Part shown: positions 21,912 through 30,848 of the stretch, piece by piece | Layout: every line of letters starts with the position of its first letter | How positions within the stretch are numbered: the stretch's first letter is position 1 | Assembly (NCBI RefSeq): GCF_002902985.1 | Contig: NZ_CP026167.1 | Coordinates: forward strand, 2,790,001-2,854,000 | Length of the DNA stretch: 64,000 nt | Direction of reading: 5' to 3' | DNA from: Leclercia sp. LSNIH1 | Lineage (GTDB): Bacteria; Pseudomonadota; Gammaproteobacteria; Enterobacterales; Enterobacteriaceae | Program-made: the position numbers and the translations under genes | Notes under the pieces: model-generated | What the model was told of the DNA's origin: nothing | What the model saw: the letters and a program-made list of their open reading frames with translations, nothing else | Databases searched by the model: none

Positions 21912-24013
21912 TGGCGAAGCGGGCATCTGCCCGGGGGATCCGAAAGGATGTCCCTGGAATACTTCGTGCCCCACGCCGCATGCTGGTGGCCGATGCAGTC
22001 AGTAAATTTATGCGCGTGCCAATGGGTGCCGGTAACTCCGTTCCCTGGGATCCGAACCTGGCTCCGTATGTACTCGAGCCAATGAACTGCCTGGCGTCGC
22101 GCGAGTATGACGCAGTGGTGTTTGTCGGCCCGGCGCGAACCGGGAAGACGATTGGCCTGATTGATGGGTGGGTAGTTTATAACGTGGTCTGCGACCCGTC
22201 TGACATGCTGATCATTCAGATGACAGAGGAAAAGGCCCGCGAGCACTCGAAGAAACGACTGGATCGCACGTTCCGTTGCAGTCCGGAAGTGGCAACCCGT
22301 CTGAGTCCCCGCAGGAACGATAATAACGTTTACGACAGGACATTCAGGGCGGGTAACTATCTCAAGATAGGCTGGCCGTCGGTCAATATCATGTCCTCGT
22401 CGGATTACAAGTGCGTCGCCCTGACCGATTATGACCGCTTCCCGGAGGATATCGACGGGGAAGGTGATGCATTTTCCCTGGCCTCCAAGCGTACCACCAC
22501 GTTTATGTCGTCCGGCATGACGCTGGTGGAGAGTTCCCCAGGCCGGGACATCCGCGATACGAAGTGGCGCCGGAGCTCGGCGCATGAAGCCCCGCCAACA
22601 ACCGGCATTCTGTCACTGTACAACCGCGGCGACCGCCGGCGCTGGTACTGGCCATGTCCGCATTGTGGTGAGTTTTTCCAGCCTGAGATGACGGCGATGA
22701 CCGGTTACCGGGAAATCAGCGATCCGGTAAAGGCCAGCGAAGCGGCCTGCATCCATTGCCCTTCCTGCTCCGGGGTGATCACCGCCGACCAGAAACGTTC
22801 CCTGAATATGAAAGGTGTCTGGCTGCGTGAGGATCAGCAGATCGACAGCAGCGGAACAATAACGGGCACCGGGCGGCGGTCGCGTATCGCATCGTTCTGG
22901 ATGGAAGGCCCGGCAGCTGCATATCAGACCTGGGCCCAACTGGTTTACAAACTGCTGACCGCTGAACAGGAGTACGAGGCGACCGGCAGCGAAGAAACGC
23001 TGAAGACGGTCATTAACACCGACTGGGGACTCCCGTATCTCCCGCGCTCAAGTATTGAGCAACGCAAAGGTGACGAACTGCTGCAGCGCGCCGAACCGGT
23101 TGAACGGCGGCGCGTGCCTGCTGGCGTCAACTTCCTGGTGGCGACCGTCGATGTTCAGGGCGGTAAAAACCGGCGATTTGTGGTGCAGGTTGTTGGCTAC
23201 GGCGCCCACGGCGAGCGGTGGGTGGTTGACCGGTACAACATCATGCAGTCGATGCGCACCACGCCCGATGGTGAAAGCTACCACATCGATCCTGCCAGCT
23301 ACCCGGAGGACTGGGATCTGCTGCGCACCGATGTGCTGGAGAAAACCTGGGCGCTTGATGGCGAACCGGGCAAGCGAATGAGCCTCATGGCCATGGCCGT
23401 CGACTCCGGTGGTGAAGATGGCGTTACCGACAATGCCTATGAGTTCTGGCGGCGCTGTCGCCGTGACGGTCTGCAGCGCAAAGTCTGGCTTTTCAAGGGT
23501 GACAGCCAGACCCGGGCGAAGCTGATTACCAAAACCTACCCGGATAACACCGGGCGTTCTGCCCGGCGCGCGAAGGCGGCCGGTGATGTCCCTCTCTACC
23601 TTCTCCAGACCAACGCACTGAAAGACCGGATCAATAACGCGCTGTGGCGCGATGTGCCGGGGCCGAACTACGTGCATTTCCCTGACTGGCTGGGAGGGTG
23701 GTTTTACGACGAACTGACCTATGAGGAGCGATCAGCTGATGGGAAATGGACGAAGCCTGGTAAGGGGGCTAACGAAGCGTTTGACCTTATGGTTTACGCG
23801 CATGCCCTGGTCATTCTTCATGGTTACGAAAAAATTAAGTGGCCTGATGCGCCTGTGTGGGCGCGCCGGGAGAGTTATCTGGTGGTTGAGCCATCGCCAG
23901 ACGCGCCTCCAGTGGCACCGCCGCCGGTTGCAAAACCGCCAGTATCAGAGCCAAAGGCTACGAAGCCAGCCCGTGAATCGGCATGGTCATCATCATCAGG
24001 AGGCTGGGTGTGA
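21911..24013 (+). CDS. Terminase large subunit, lambda gpA family
   Basis: A 700-residue packaging ATPase and nuclease. Walker A is VGPARTGKT (72-80). A zinc-ribbon-like segment CPHCGEFF with CIHCPSC lies about 250-290, and the nuclease region, with VDVQGGKNRRFV, is in the C-terminal half. The end is a proline/alanine-rich tail. It cuts concatemeric DNA at cos and pumps it into proheads. Length and features match gpA (about 640-700). The gpW gene starts within its stop codon (GTGA). Confidence 0.93.
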   Translation: MAKRASARGIRKDVPGILRAPRRMLVADAVSKFMRVPMGAGNSVPWDPNLAPYVLEPMNCLASREYDAVVFVGPARTGKTIGLIDGWVVYNVVCDPSDMLIIQMTEEKAREHSKKRLDRTFRCSPEVATRLSPRRNDNNVYDRTFRAGNYLKIGWPSVNIMSSSDYKCVALTDYDRFPEDIDGEGDAFSLASKRTTTFMSSGMTLVESSPGRDIRDTKWRRSSAHEAPPTTGILSLYNRGDRRRWYWPCPHCGEFFQPEMTAMTGYREISDPVKASEAACIHCPSCSGVITADQKRSLNMKGVWLREDQQIDSSGTITGTGRRSRIASFWMEGPAAAYQTWAQLVYKLLTAEQEYEATGSEETLKTVINTDWGLPYLPRSSIEQRKGDELLQRAEPVERRRVPAGVNFLVATVDVQGGKNRRFVVQVVGYGAHGERWVVDRYNIMQSMRTTPDGESYHIDPASYPEDWDLLRTDVLEKTWALDGEPGKRMSLMAMAVDSGGEDGVTDNAYEFWRRCRRDGLQRKVWLFKGDSQTRAKLITKTYPDNTGRSARRAKAAGDVPLYLLQTNALKDRINNALWRDVPGPNYVHFPDWLGGWFYDELTYEERSADGKWTKPGKGANEAFDLMVYAHALVILHGYEKIKWPDAPVWARRESYLVVEPSPDAPPVAPPPVAKPPVSEPKATKPARESAWSSSSGGWV

Positions 24014-24231
24014 ATCTCAATGATATTCAGGACATGGTCCGCCGTTATACCGAAGCGGAAATGGCGGTCCTGCAGGGCAAGTCCATCACGTTTAATGGTC
24101 AGCAGATGACCATGGAGAACCTGAGTGAGATCCGGAAGGGCCGCCAGGAGTGGGAGCGAAAAGAGGCTGCTGCCGCGGCTGCCGCAACGGGCAGGGGTGG
24201 CTCGTTTAAACTGGCGAGGTTCCCGCGATGA
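24010..24231 (+). CDS. Head-tail joining protein W
   Basis: A 73-residue protein. The start is the GTG at 24010 with GGAGG 6 nt upstream, giving MNLNDIQDMVRRYTEAEMAV, which matches the helical gpW family of lambda. The frame upstream of it is open but lies in the terminase gene. It completes the DNA-filled head before tail joining. The C-terminus (GRGGSFKLARFPR) is basic. It overlaps portal by 4 bp. Confidence 0.85.
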   Translation: MNLNDIQDMVRRYTEAEMAVLQGKSITFNGQQMTMENLSEIRKGRQEWERKEAAAAAAATGRGGSFKLARFPR

Positions 24232-25733
24232 GCGCCCTGGATAATCTGATAGGCATGTTTTCCCCGGGCTGGAAAGCGGAGCGCCTGAAGTCGCGCCTGA
24301 TGATCCAGGCATATGAGGCTGTCATTCCTACCCGGACGCACCGGGCAAAACGCGAAAACCGCTCCGCGAATCAGTTGACGCAATTCGGCGGGCGATCGCT
24401 GCGCGAACAAGCCCGGTGGCTCGACTGTAACCACGATCTGGTGATCGGCATCCTTGATAAACTCGAAGAGCGCATTGTGGGGGCAAAAGGCATCATCGTG
24501 GAGCCGCAGCCCCTGATGAGTAACGGGGGCATCGCTACTGACCTTGCTACACAGATCCGCGCCAAATGGACGGAGTGGTCCGTTTCTCCCGATGTTACCG
24601 GGCAGTTCACCCGACCAGTGCTTGAGCGCCTGATGTGCCGGACCTGGTTACGTGACGGCGAGGTGTTCGCGCAGCTGGTCAGTGGCACCGGGAACGGTCT
24701 GTCGCCTGTGGCAGACATTCCTTTCTGGATTGAGGCGCTGGAACCGGATTTTGTGCCGATGGAGCGGACAGAGCCGGGTCAGAAGTTGTGCCAGGGCATT
24801 TACCTGAATGACTGGGGCCGCCCGACCCGATACATGGTCTACAAAAACCTGCCGGCGGAAGGCATGCGCCAGGGAGATACCAAGGATATTCAGGCGGAGA
24901 ACATGCTTCACCTGAAGTTCATGCGCCGCCTGCATCAAATCCGGGGTAACTCACTGCTTGCCGGGGTGCTGATGCGTCTTTCGGCGCTGAAGGAGTACGA
25001 GGACGCTGAACTGACTGCTGCCCGCATTGCAGCGGCACTGGGCATGTTCATCAAGAAAGGCGATGGTCAATCCTATCCGGAAGATAGTGCGCAGGGCTCC
25101 CGGGAGCTGAACATTGAACCCGGCATGCTGTTTGACGATCTCCGCCCGGGTGAAGACATCGGCATGATCAAGTCAGACCGACCAAATCCCAACCTCGAAA
25201 CTTTCCGTAACGGGCAGCTCCGTGCTGTGGCTGCCGGTTCGCGCGGTAGCTTCTCCAGTATTGCCCGCAACTATGACGGGACATACAGTGCGCAGCGCCA
25301 GGAGCTGGTGGAGTCAACCGAAGGCTATTTCATTCTTCAGGACGCATTCATCGCTGCGATCACACGACCTATGTACCGGGCCTGGCTCAGGATGGCGATT
25401 GCTTCAGGCGAGATCACGGTCCCGAAAAATGTCGATAAAGCCACGCTCTTTAGCGCCGTGTTCTCCGGGCCCGTTATGCCCTGGATTGACCCGGTCAAAG
25501 AGGCGAACGCCTGGAAAATTCTGCTGCGTGGCGGTGCTGCGACAGAGAGTGAATGGGTGCGCGCCCGCGGCGCAAATCCTGATGATGTTAAGCGCCGCCG
25601 TAAGGCGGAGGTTGACGAGAACCGTAAACAGGGGCTGGTGTTTGATACCGACCCGGCAAATGACAAAGGAGACACTCGTGTCCAGGAAGAAAAACCGGGT
25701 AAAGAACCGCCCGAAAGCCCAGGCAAAAAATAG
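24228..25733 (+). CDS. Portal protein, lambda gpB family
   Basis: A 501-residue portal monomer. MSALDNLIGMFSPGWKAERL at the start and conserved segments such as LREQARWLDCNHDLVIGILD and FSSIARNYDGTYSAQRQELV are typical of lambda-type portals. Twelve copies form the DNA entry channel at one capsid vertex. The C-terminal 60 residues are charged and proline-rich. The 3' end overlaps the capsid protease gene by 56 bp. Confidence 0.93.
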   Translation: MSALDNLIGMFSPGWKAERLKSRLMIQAYEAVIPTRTHRAKRENRSANQLTQFGGRSLREQARWLDCNHDLVIGILDKLEERIVGAKGIIVEPQPLMSNGGIATDLATQIRAKWTEWSVSPDVTGQFTRPVLERLMCRTWLRDGEVFAQLVSGTGNGLSPVADIPFWIEALEPDFVPMERTEPGQKLCQGIYLNDWGRPTRYMVYKNLPAEGMRQGDTKDIQAENMLHLKFMRRLHQIRGNSLLAGVLMRLSALKEYEDAELTAARIAAALGMFIKKGDGQSYPEDSAQGSRELNIEPGMLFDDLRPGEDIGMIKSDRPNPNLETFRNGQLRAVAAGSRGSFSSIARNYDGTYSAQRQELVESTEGYFILQDAFIAAITRPMYRAWLRMAIASGEITVPKNVDKATLFSAVFSGPVMPWIDPVKEANAWKILLRGGAATESEWVRARGANPDDVKRRRKAEVDENRKQGLVFDTDPANDKGDTRVQEEKPGKEPPESPGKK

Positions 25734-27690
25734 CTGGTTCCGTATGCAGGCCAGTTCGGAAAACGAAGCTGAGATCTATATCTACGACGAGATCGGCTAC
25801 TGGGGGGTAACGGCGAAGCAGTTCGTCGCAAACCTTAAGGCGCTGGGCGACGTCACTCACATCAAACTGCATATCAACTCCCCTGGTGGCGATGTCTTTG
25901 ACGGTATCGCCATTTTTAATGCCCTGAAATTCCACGGCGCGGCGATCACCGTTTATATCGACGGTCTGGCTGCCTCAATGGCATCAGTTATCGCCATGGT
26001 AGGAAACCCGGTCATCATGCCGGAAAACACCATGATGATGATCCACAAGCCGTGGGGTTTTGCGGGTGGTGATGCTGATGACATGCGCGACTATGCCGAC
26101 CTGCTCGACAAAGTGGAGTCGGTGTTGATCCCGGCATACGCGCAGAAGACGGGCAAAAGCACCGAAGAAATTGCGGCAATGCTGGAGGATGAGACCTGGC
26201 TCTCCGGCACTGAATGTCTGGAGCTGGGCTTCGCTGACCAGGTCACACCATCCTTGCAGGCAATGGCCTGCATCCATTCGAAACGTATTGAGGAATTTGA
26301 AAAGATGCCAAACAGCATTCGCAACATGGTCACCCCGCCGCGCAATACCGCTACGCGCGAAACACAGCAGCCAACTGCCACCCAGCCGGCTCCGGCGGCA
26401 GGTGCCAGCGAAACAGATATCCGTGCGCAGGTTATTGCGGAGCAAAAGGCACGCGTGAACGGTATTCAGGATCTCTTCGCCATGTTCGGCGGAAAGCATC
26501 AGGAACTGCAGGCTAAATGTATTGCCGATCCAGAGTGCTCGGTCAGCCAGGCGAAAGATGTTCTTCTGGCAGAGCTCGGTAAAAATGCCACGCCGTCCAA
26601 CACCACTACGCAGGGGCAGGCCCATGTGTATGCCGGGAACGGTAACTTTGTTGGCGACGGGATCCGCCAGGCGCTGATGGCGCGTGCCGGTTATGAAAAT
26701 GTTGAGCGTGACAACGTCTATAACGGTATGACGCTGCGCGAATACGCCCGCATGTCCCTGACCGAGCGCGGCATCGGGGTCTCCAGTTACAACCCGATGC
26801 AGATGGTTGGTTTTGCGCTGACGCACAGCAACTCCGATTTTGGCAATATCCTGCTCGATGTCGCCAACAAAGCGCTGTTGCAGGGCTGGGATGAAGCGGC
26901 AGAGACCTTTGAACTCTGGACCAAAAAAGGCCAGCTGTCTGACTTCAAAACGGCGCATCGCGTCGGCATGGGCGGCTTCCCGTCCCTGCGTCAGGTGCGA
27001 GAGGGCGCGGAGTATAAGTACATCACGACGCAGGATAAGGGTGAAACCATCGCGCTGGCCACTTACGGTGAGATCTTCTCCATCACCCGCCAGGCCATTA
27101 TCAACGATGACCTGAACCAGCTGACTGACGTTCCGATGAAGATGGGCCGCGCTGCGAAAGCGACAATCGGTGACCTGGTCTACGCCGTGCTGACCGGTAA
27201 CGGGAAACTTTCAGATGGCAAGGCGCTCTTCCATGCTGACCATGCCAACCTTTCAGCTGGCGCCATCAGCGTTGACAGCCTGGATAAGGCCCGCCAGAAC
27301 ATGCGCAAGCAGAAAGAGGGCGAGCGCGCCCTGAACATTCGTCCGGCCTACATGCTGGTTCCGGTGGGTCTGGAAACATTAGCCAGCCAGACCATTAAGT
27401 CAGCAAGCGTGAAAGGGGCTGATATCAATGCCGGCGTGGTGAACCCGCTGCAGAACTTTGCCGAAGTGATCGCAGAAGCGCGTCTGGATGACGCCGACCC
27501 GGCGGCCTGGTATCTGGCTGCCGCACAGGGCACCGATACCATCGAAGTGGCGTACCTCAATGGCATTGATGCCCCGTACATCGACCAGCAGGAAGGTTTC
27601 ACCACTGATGGTGTTGCGACGAAAGTCCGCATCGATGCCGGTGTGGCGCCGCTGGATTATCGCGGTCTGGCGAAATCATCCGGTAAGTAA
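25678..27690 (+). CDS. Fused ClpP-type prohead protease and major capsid protein
   Basis: A 670-residue fusion. The frame is open from 25222, but the GTG at 25678 with AAGGAG 7 nt upstream gives the right start. Residues about 17-215 form a ClpP-like serine protease (S100 in GLAASMASV, H123 in MMIHKPWG). A linker rich in alanine, threonine and proline is followed by the capsid domain (about 310-670), including RQAIINDDLNQLTDVP and YIDQQEGFTTDGVATK. In lambda, protease (C) and capsid (E) are separate genes. Here a single chain is made, so the protease must be released or remain in the shell. The start overlaps portal. Confidence 0.9.
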   Translation: MSRKKNRVKNRPKAQAKNSWFRMQASSENEAEIYIYDEIGYWGVTAKQFVANLKALGDVTHIKLHINSPGGDVFDGIAIFNALKFHGAAITVYIDGLAASMASVIAMVGNPVIMPENTMMMIHKPWGFAGGDADDMRDYADLLDKVESVLIPAYAQKTGKSTEEIAAMLEDETWLSGTECLELGFADQVTPSLQAMACIHSKRIEEFEKMPNSIRNMVTPPRNTATRETQQPTATQPAPAAGASETDIRAQVIAEQKARVNGIQDLFAMFGGKHQELQAKCIADPECSVSQAKDVLLAELGKNATPSNTTTQGQAHVYAGNGNFVGDGIRQALMARAGYENVERDNVYNGMTLREYARMSLTERGIGVSSYNPMQMVGFALTHSNSDFGNILLDVANKALLQGWDEAAETFELWTKKGQLSDFKTAHRVGMGGFPSLRQVREGAEYKYITTQDKGETIALATYGEIFSITRQAIINDDLNQLTDVPMKMGRAAKATIGDLVYAVLTGNGKLSDGKALFHADHANLSAGAISVDSLDKARQNMRKQKEGERALNIRPAYMLVPVGLETLASQTIKSASVKGADINAGVVNPLQNFAEVIAEARLDDADPAAWYLAAAQGTDTIEVAYLNGIDAPYIDQQEGFTTDGVATKVRIDAGVAPLDYRGLAKSSGK

Positions 27691-27703
27691 TCACCCCGAC
27701 ATT

Positions 27704-27730
27704 GAACCGGCCCGTAAGGGCTTTTTTTAT
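27704..27730 (+). terminator. Intrinsic terminator between capsid and decoration genes
   Basis: GGCCC GTAA GGGCT and a run of seven T residues (27704-27730), within the late operon. Full expression of downstream genes would need read-through. Confidence 0.7.
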
Positions 27731-27770
27731 ATCTGCAACATGGCCCCGGCAGGGGCCATACGGAGAGCTC

Positions 27771-28094
27771 ATGAAGAATTTCGTACAGGATGGTCACACT
27801 ATCGATTTGACCAACTCGGGGTCGGCGGTGATCGCCAGTGGCACGCCGGTTGCCGTGGGGGATGTTCTGGCGATCGCTATCGCTGATATTGCCGTCGGCG
27901 AAACTGGTACGGGCCTCACCAGTGGCGTCGTTCAGTTGCCGAAGCTGGCGGCGGATGATATCGCCCAGGGCAAGACCGTGTACTTCAAAAGCGGGAAAGT
28001 GCAACTGGAGGCCACCGGCGCGACACCGGCCGGGAAAGCCTGGCAGGCTGCCGGTGCGAACGTCGCCGCCGTACTGGTTAAGCTCAATGGCTAA
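27771..28094 (+). CDS. DUF2190-family capsid decoration protein
   Basis: A 107-residue protein whose ATG at 27771 follows GGAGAG. The opening MKNFVQDGHTIDLTNSGSAV shares the DUF2190 pattern with the protein at 20845. Its place right behind the capsid gene is that of lambda gpD, so it most likely decorates and stabilises the capsid. It overlaps the next gene by 8 bp. Confidence 0.8.
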   Translation: MKNFVQDGHTIDLTNSGSAVIASGTPVAVGDVLAIAIADIAVGETGTGLTSGVVQLPKLAADDIAQGKTVYFKSGKVQLEATGATPAGKAWQAAGANVAAVLVKLNG

Positions 28095-28362
28095 CCCCTT
28101 CGACGCGATGGTGGCCCGTATGGACGCGGCCACCGTCAATCTGATGGCGGATAAGGTCACGATCAACGGTGCCAGTTTTGATGCTGTAGAAAGCCAGTTT
28201 GTCGCAGAAATGGGGCCGCTGGTGGGGGATGGCCTGTCACTGGTGGTGTTCTCCCCGGCAGTGTCGCCACGCAAAGGCGATGCCATTCACTGGAAAGGCC
28301 AGGACTACACCGTTACCCGTAAGCAGTTGTTCAACGGTAAGCCACAGATCTGGATTGAGTAA
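28087..28362 (+). CDS. Head-tail attachment protein (gpFII/Gifsy-2 barrel type)
   Basis: A 91-residue protein from the ATG at 28087, MANPFDAMVARMDAATVNLM, with a beta-rich C-terminus (DAIHWKGQDYTVTRKQ). It resembles the small barrel proteins of the Gifsy-2/lambda FII group that connect the head to the tail. Assignment rests on position between the decoration protein and gpZ and on size. Confidence 0.7.
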   Translation: MANPFDAMVARMDAATVNLMADKVTINGASFDAVESQFVAEMGPLVGDGLSLVVFSPAVSPRKGDAIHWKGQDYTVTRKQLFNGKPQIWIE

Positions 28363-28372
28363 TGGAGGCTCT

Positions 28373-28927
28373 ATGTCCATTAAAGGGCTCGAACAGGCGA
28401 TCGCTAACCTGGAAAGCATCAGCAAAACCGCTGTGCCACGTGCATCCTCTCAGGCGGTGAACCGTGTGGCCACCCGGGCCATCTCCCGCAGCACCCGTCA
28501 GGTTGCGAAGGAAACCCGGGTGCAGCGAAAACTCGTCAATCAGCGTGCACGCCTGAAGAAAGCCACGGTACGTAAACCGCAGGCCACTATTCGGGTCAAC
28601 CGGGGCAACCTCCCGGCGATCAAGCTGGGCGTGGCCAGCGTGCGTCTTTCCCGGCGAAAACGTGACAAGGCCGGTGTCCGAAGCGTTCTGGTCATCGGGC
28701 GGTTTCGCTTCCCGGGCGGATTCATTCAGCAGCTCAAAAACGGGCGCTGGCATGTCCTGCGGAGAACCACCAAAAGCCGCTACCCGCTCGAGGTGGTGAG
28801 CATTCCTCTGGCAGCGCCACTGACTGAGGCCTTTAAACAGGAAAGCACCCGCCTGACTGCCACCGATCTTCCAAAAGAACTCTCAGCGGCTTTACGCAAC
28901 CAACTGAGGATAATTCTGACCAAATGA
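28373..28927 (+). CDS. Minor tail protein Z
   Basis: A 184-residue basic protein from the ATG at 28373 (TGGAGG upstream), MSIKGLEQAIANLESISKTA, followed by many arginines (RKLVNQRARLKKATVRKPQ). It matches lambda gpZ, involved in tail completion and head joining. The annotated longer frame from 28199 is not needed. Confidence 0.85.
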   Translation: MSIKGLEQAIANLESISKTAVPRASSQAVNRVATRAISRSTRQVAKETRVQRKLVNQRARLKKATVRKPQATIRVNRGNLPAIKLGVASVRLSRRKRDKAGVRSVLVIGRFRFPGGFIQQLKNGRWHVLRRTTKSRYPLEVVSIPLAAPLTEAFKQESTRLTATDLPKELSAALRNQLRIILTK

Positions 28928-29322
28928 AACATCCCCTGATCCGCCAGGCGGTGCTGGATGCCCTGAAAGCGGGCGTTACTGACCCTGTCACGTGGTCTGA
29001 CGGCCGTCCCGCTGTACTTGAGTCCGAAGATCTCCCGGCTGTCGCCGTCTATATCACTGACGCGCAGTCCACGGAGGAATCAATCGACGAAGATATCTGG
29101 CGCGCCACGCTTCATATCGAGGTGTTCCTGAAAGCGAGCGAAACGGATACCGCGCTCGATACCTGGATGGAAAGCAAAATCTATCCACAGCTCAATGCAC
29201 TCCCCGGCCTTACCCCCTTAATCGAAACCATGTCTGCTCAGGGCTATGACTATCAGCGAGATGACGAAATGGCGACGTGGGGATCGGCTGATCTCAAATA
29301 CTCAATTTCATACGTAATGTGA
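28924..29322 (+). CDS. Tail terminator protein U
   Basis: A 132-residue gpU-family protein (MKHPLIRQAVLDALKAGVTD at the start; DLPAVAVYITDAQSTEE in the middle). It forms a hexameric ring that ends tail tube growth. It overlaps Z by 4 bp and precedes V, the lambda order. Confidence 0.88.
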   Translation: MKHPLIRQAVLDALKAGVTDPVTWSDGRPAVLESEDLPAVAVYITDAQSTEESIDEDIWRATLHIEVFLKASETDTALDTWMESKIYPQLNALPGLTPLIETMSAQGYDYQRDDEMATWGSADLKYSISYVM

Positions 29323-29329
29323 GGTAATC

Positions 29330-30067
29330 ATGCCAACTCCAAGCCCGCTTGAACCCGTAAAAGGTTCAGGCACAACGTTCTGGATTTACACAGGCACAGG
29401 CGATCCCTATGCCAACCCGACCAGCGACACTGACTGGACCCGCACTGCCAAAATCAAAGACCTGACGCCAGGTGAACTGACAGCCGAGTCTTATGACGAC
29501 ACCTACCTTGACGATCCGAACGCGGACTGGGCCAATACAGCGCAGGGGGAAAAGTCAGCCGGTGAGGCTAGTTTCACCCTGGCGTGGAAGCCGGGGGAAT
29601 CAGGGCAGCAATCTCTGGTGGACTGGTTCTATAACGGCGATGTGCGCGCCTACAAAATTAAATACCCTAACGGGACGATTGACGTCTTTAAGGGTTGGGT
29701 AAGCAGCCTCGGTAAAACGATCCCGGCGAAAGAGGTCATCACCCGTAGCGTGAAGATCAGCAACAACGGCAAGCCATCGCTGGCAGAAGAAAGCCGTACC
29801 CCGGCCGTGGCCGTCACCGGTGTAACGCTCGACAAGTCTACCCTTGCGGTTGCTGTCGGCGCTAAAAACACAATCAATGTTACGGTCACGCCTTCCGGTG
29901 CTACTGATAAAACCTTCCGTGTAGCCTCGTCTGATCCGGCTAAAGCGACTGTAACCGCCAGCGGTAACGTACTGACTGTGACGGGTGTTGCTGCAGGTAC
30001 TGCTGAAATTATCGTGATGATGAACGATGGTCTGAAAGTCGCGATCTGCCCTGTCACCGTTTCCTGA
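29330..30067 (+). CDS. Major tail tube protein V with C-terminal Ig-like domain
   Basis: A 245-residue tube protein. Residues 1 to about 155 form the tube domain (GSGTTFWIYTGTGDPYANPT; WFYNGDVRAYKIKYP). Residues about 160-245 are a bacterial Ig-like (BIG2) domain with VTGVTLDKSTLAVAVGAKNT and TGVAAGTAEI. As in lambda gpV, the Ig domain is expected to project from the tube surface. A terminator hairpin follows. Confidence 0.9.
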   Translation: MPTPSPLEPVKGSGTTFWIYTGTGDPYANPTSDTDWTRTAKIKDLTPGELTAESYDDTYLDDPNADWANTAQGEKSAGEASFTLAWKPGESGQQSLVDWFYNGDVRAYKIKYPNGTIDVFKGWVSSLGKTIPAKEVITRSVKISNNGKPSLAEESRTPAVAVTGVTLDKSTLAVAVGAKNTINVTVTPSGATDKTFRVASSDPAKATVTASGNVLTVTGVAAGTAEIIVMMNDGLKVAICPVTVS

Positions 30068-30070
30068 CCG

Positions 30071-30096
30071 GCGGGGCGCTTGCCCCGTCATTTTTA
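30071..30096 (+). terminator. Intrinsic terminator after the tail tube gene
   Basis: GCGGGGC GCTT GCCCCGT with ATTTTTAC downstream (30071-30096). It may serve to lower expression of minor tail genes relative to the abundant tube protein. Confidence 0.65.
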
Positions 30097-30108
30097 CTGG
30101 AGCATCCC

Positions 30109-30519
30109 ATGAGTTTTCTGAAATCAGAGCCATTTACTTTTAACGGCAACACCATTGAGTTGTTTGAGCTGTCCGCGCTGCAACGTATCGAGCATTTGCA
30201 ATACCTGGCGCTGGATGAGAAATCCCTGCCAAAAGACGAAGGGGAAGAGGGTTATCTACCGTTACGGGTTGCCAGCAATATCCGGCGTGGTGCCCGGCTG
30301 ATCGCGATGTCACTGTGGCAGGGAGACACCTCAAAGAATGTTGATTCTCTGCACCATGAAGTTCTCTCCGGGTGGTCGCCAGCAATGATTGGTGCCGGAG
30401 AACACTTCGTTAAAAATCTCTCTGACATGCTGCCTCTACAGGAGCCAGAGCTGACCAGCGGTGAGGAAAACGAAGACCGCGCTGCTGTGGATGAGGAAGT
30501 GAGCGCGGAAAAGCGTTAG
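30109..30519 (+). CDS. Tail assembly chaperone G
   Basis: A 136-residue gpG-family chaperone (MSFLKSEPFTFNGNTIELFE; acidic C-terminus EENEDRAAVDEEVSAEK). It coats the tape measure protein during tail assembly. A slippery sequence near its end allows a fraction of ribosomes to continue in the -1 frame and make the G-T fusion. Confidence 0.87.
   Translation: MSFLKSEPFTFNGNTIELFELSALQRIEHLQYLALDEKSLPKDEGEEGYLPLRVASNIRRGARLIAMSLWQGDTSKNVDSLHHEVLSGWSPAMIGAGEHFVKNLSDMLPLQEPELTSGEENEDRAAVDEEVSAEKR
30507..30513 (+). other. Predicted -1 ribosomal frameshift site (G to G-T)
   Basis: In the G frame the sequence is G GAA AAG, six bases before the G stop codon. After a -1 shift it reads GGA AAA, and the -1 frame is open from here through 30848. 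Lambda uses G GGA AAG. The first slip here (GAA to GGA) needs a central mismatch, so the site should be weaker than lambda's unless only the A-site tRNA slips on the AAAAG run. Confidence 0.75.
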
Positions 30520-30848
30520 CCGGTGAGCTGAGTTTTGTGATGAAACTGGCGCGTGAGTTCCGGCGCCCGGACTGGCGCGCGATGCTTGCCGGCATGTCTT
30601 CGACTGAGCTGGCTGAGTGGGGGCGTTATTATGAGCAGCAGTATTTTGAAAACGATTTGCTGGATGCGCATTTCTGCCGGCTCAGTCATCTGGTTGTGTC
30701 TCTGATGTGCCCGGATACTGAACTAACCCCGCTTAATTTCAGCCTCCTGAACCCGCCTGAGCCGAAAAATTTACCGATGGATGATGATGTAATGATGTCT
30801 GTGGCGGAAAGCCTGGGAGGAGTGCGCTATGGCACAGTCAGTGGGTGA
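30510..30848 (+). CDS. T extension of the G-T tail assembly chaperone
   Basis: The -1 frame continues after the slippery site and encodes about 112 residues, including MKLAREFRRPDWRAMLAGMS and NPPEPKNLPMDDD, which match lambda gpT. It has no independent start in the expected place; the GTG at 30537 lies too far in. Made as G-T fusion, it recruits the tube protein to the tape measure. It overlaps the start of H by 20 bp. Confidence 0.8.
   Translation, partial: KALAGELSFVMKLAREFRRPDWRAMLAGMSSTELAEWGRYYEQQYFENDLLDAHFCRLSHLVVSLMCPDTELTPLNFSLLNPPEPKNLPMDDDVMMSVAESLGGVRYGTVSG

Noticed and set aside
21692..22585. 297-codon minus-strand frame over the terminase genes
   Set aside because: Shadow of terminase large and small subunit genes; rich in arginine and histidine as expected of reverse-strand reading.
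25984..26958. 324-codon minus-strand frame over the protease-capsid gene
   Set aside because: Shadow of a gene with intact ClpP and capsid motifs.
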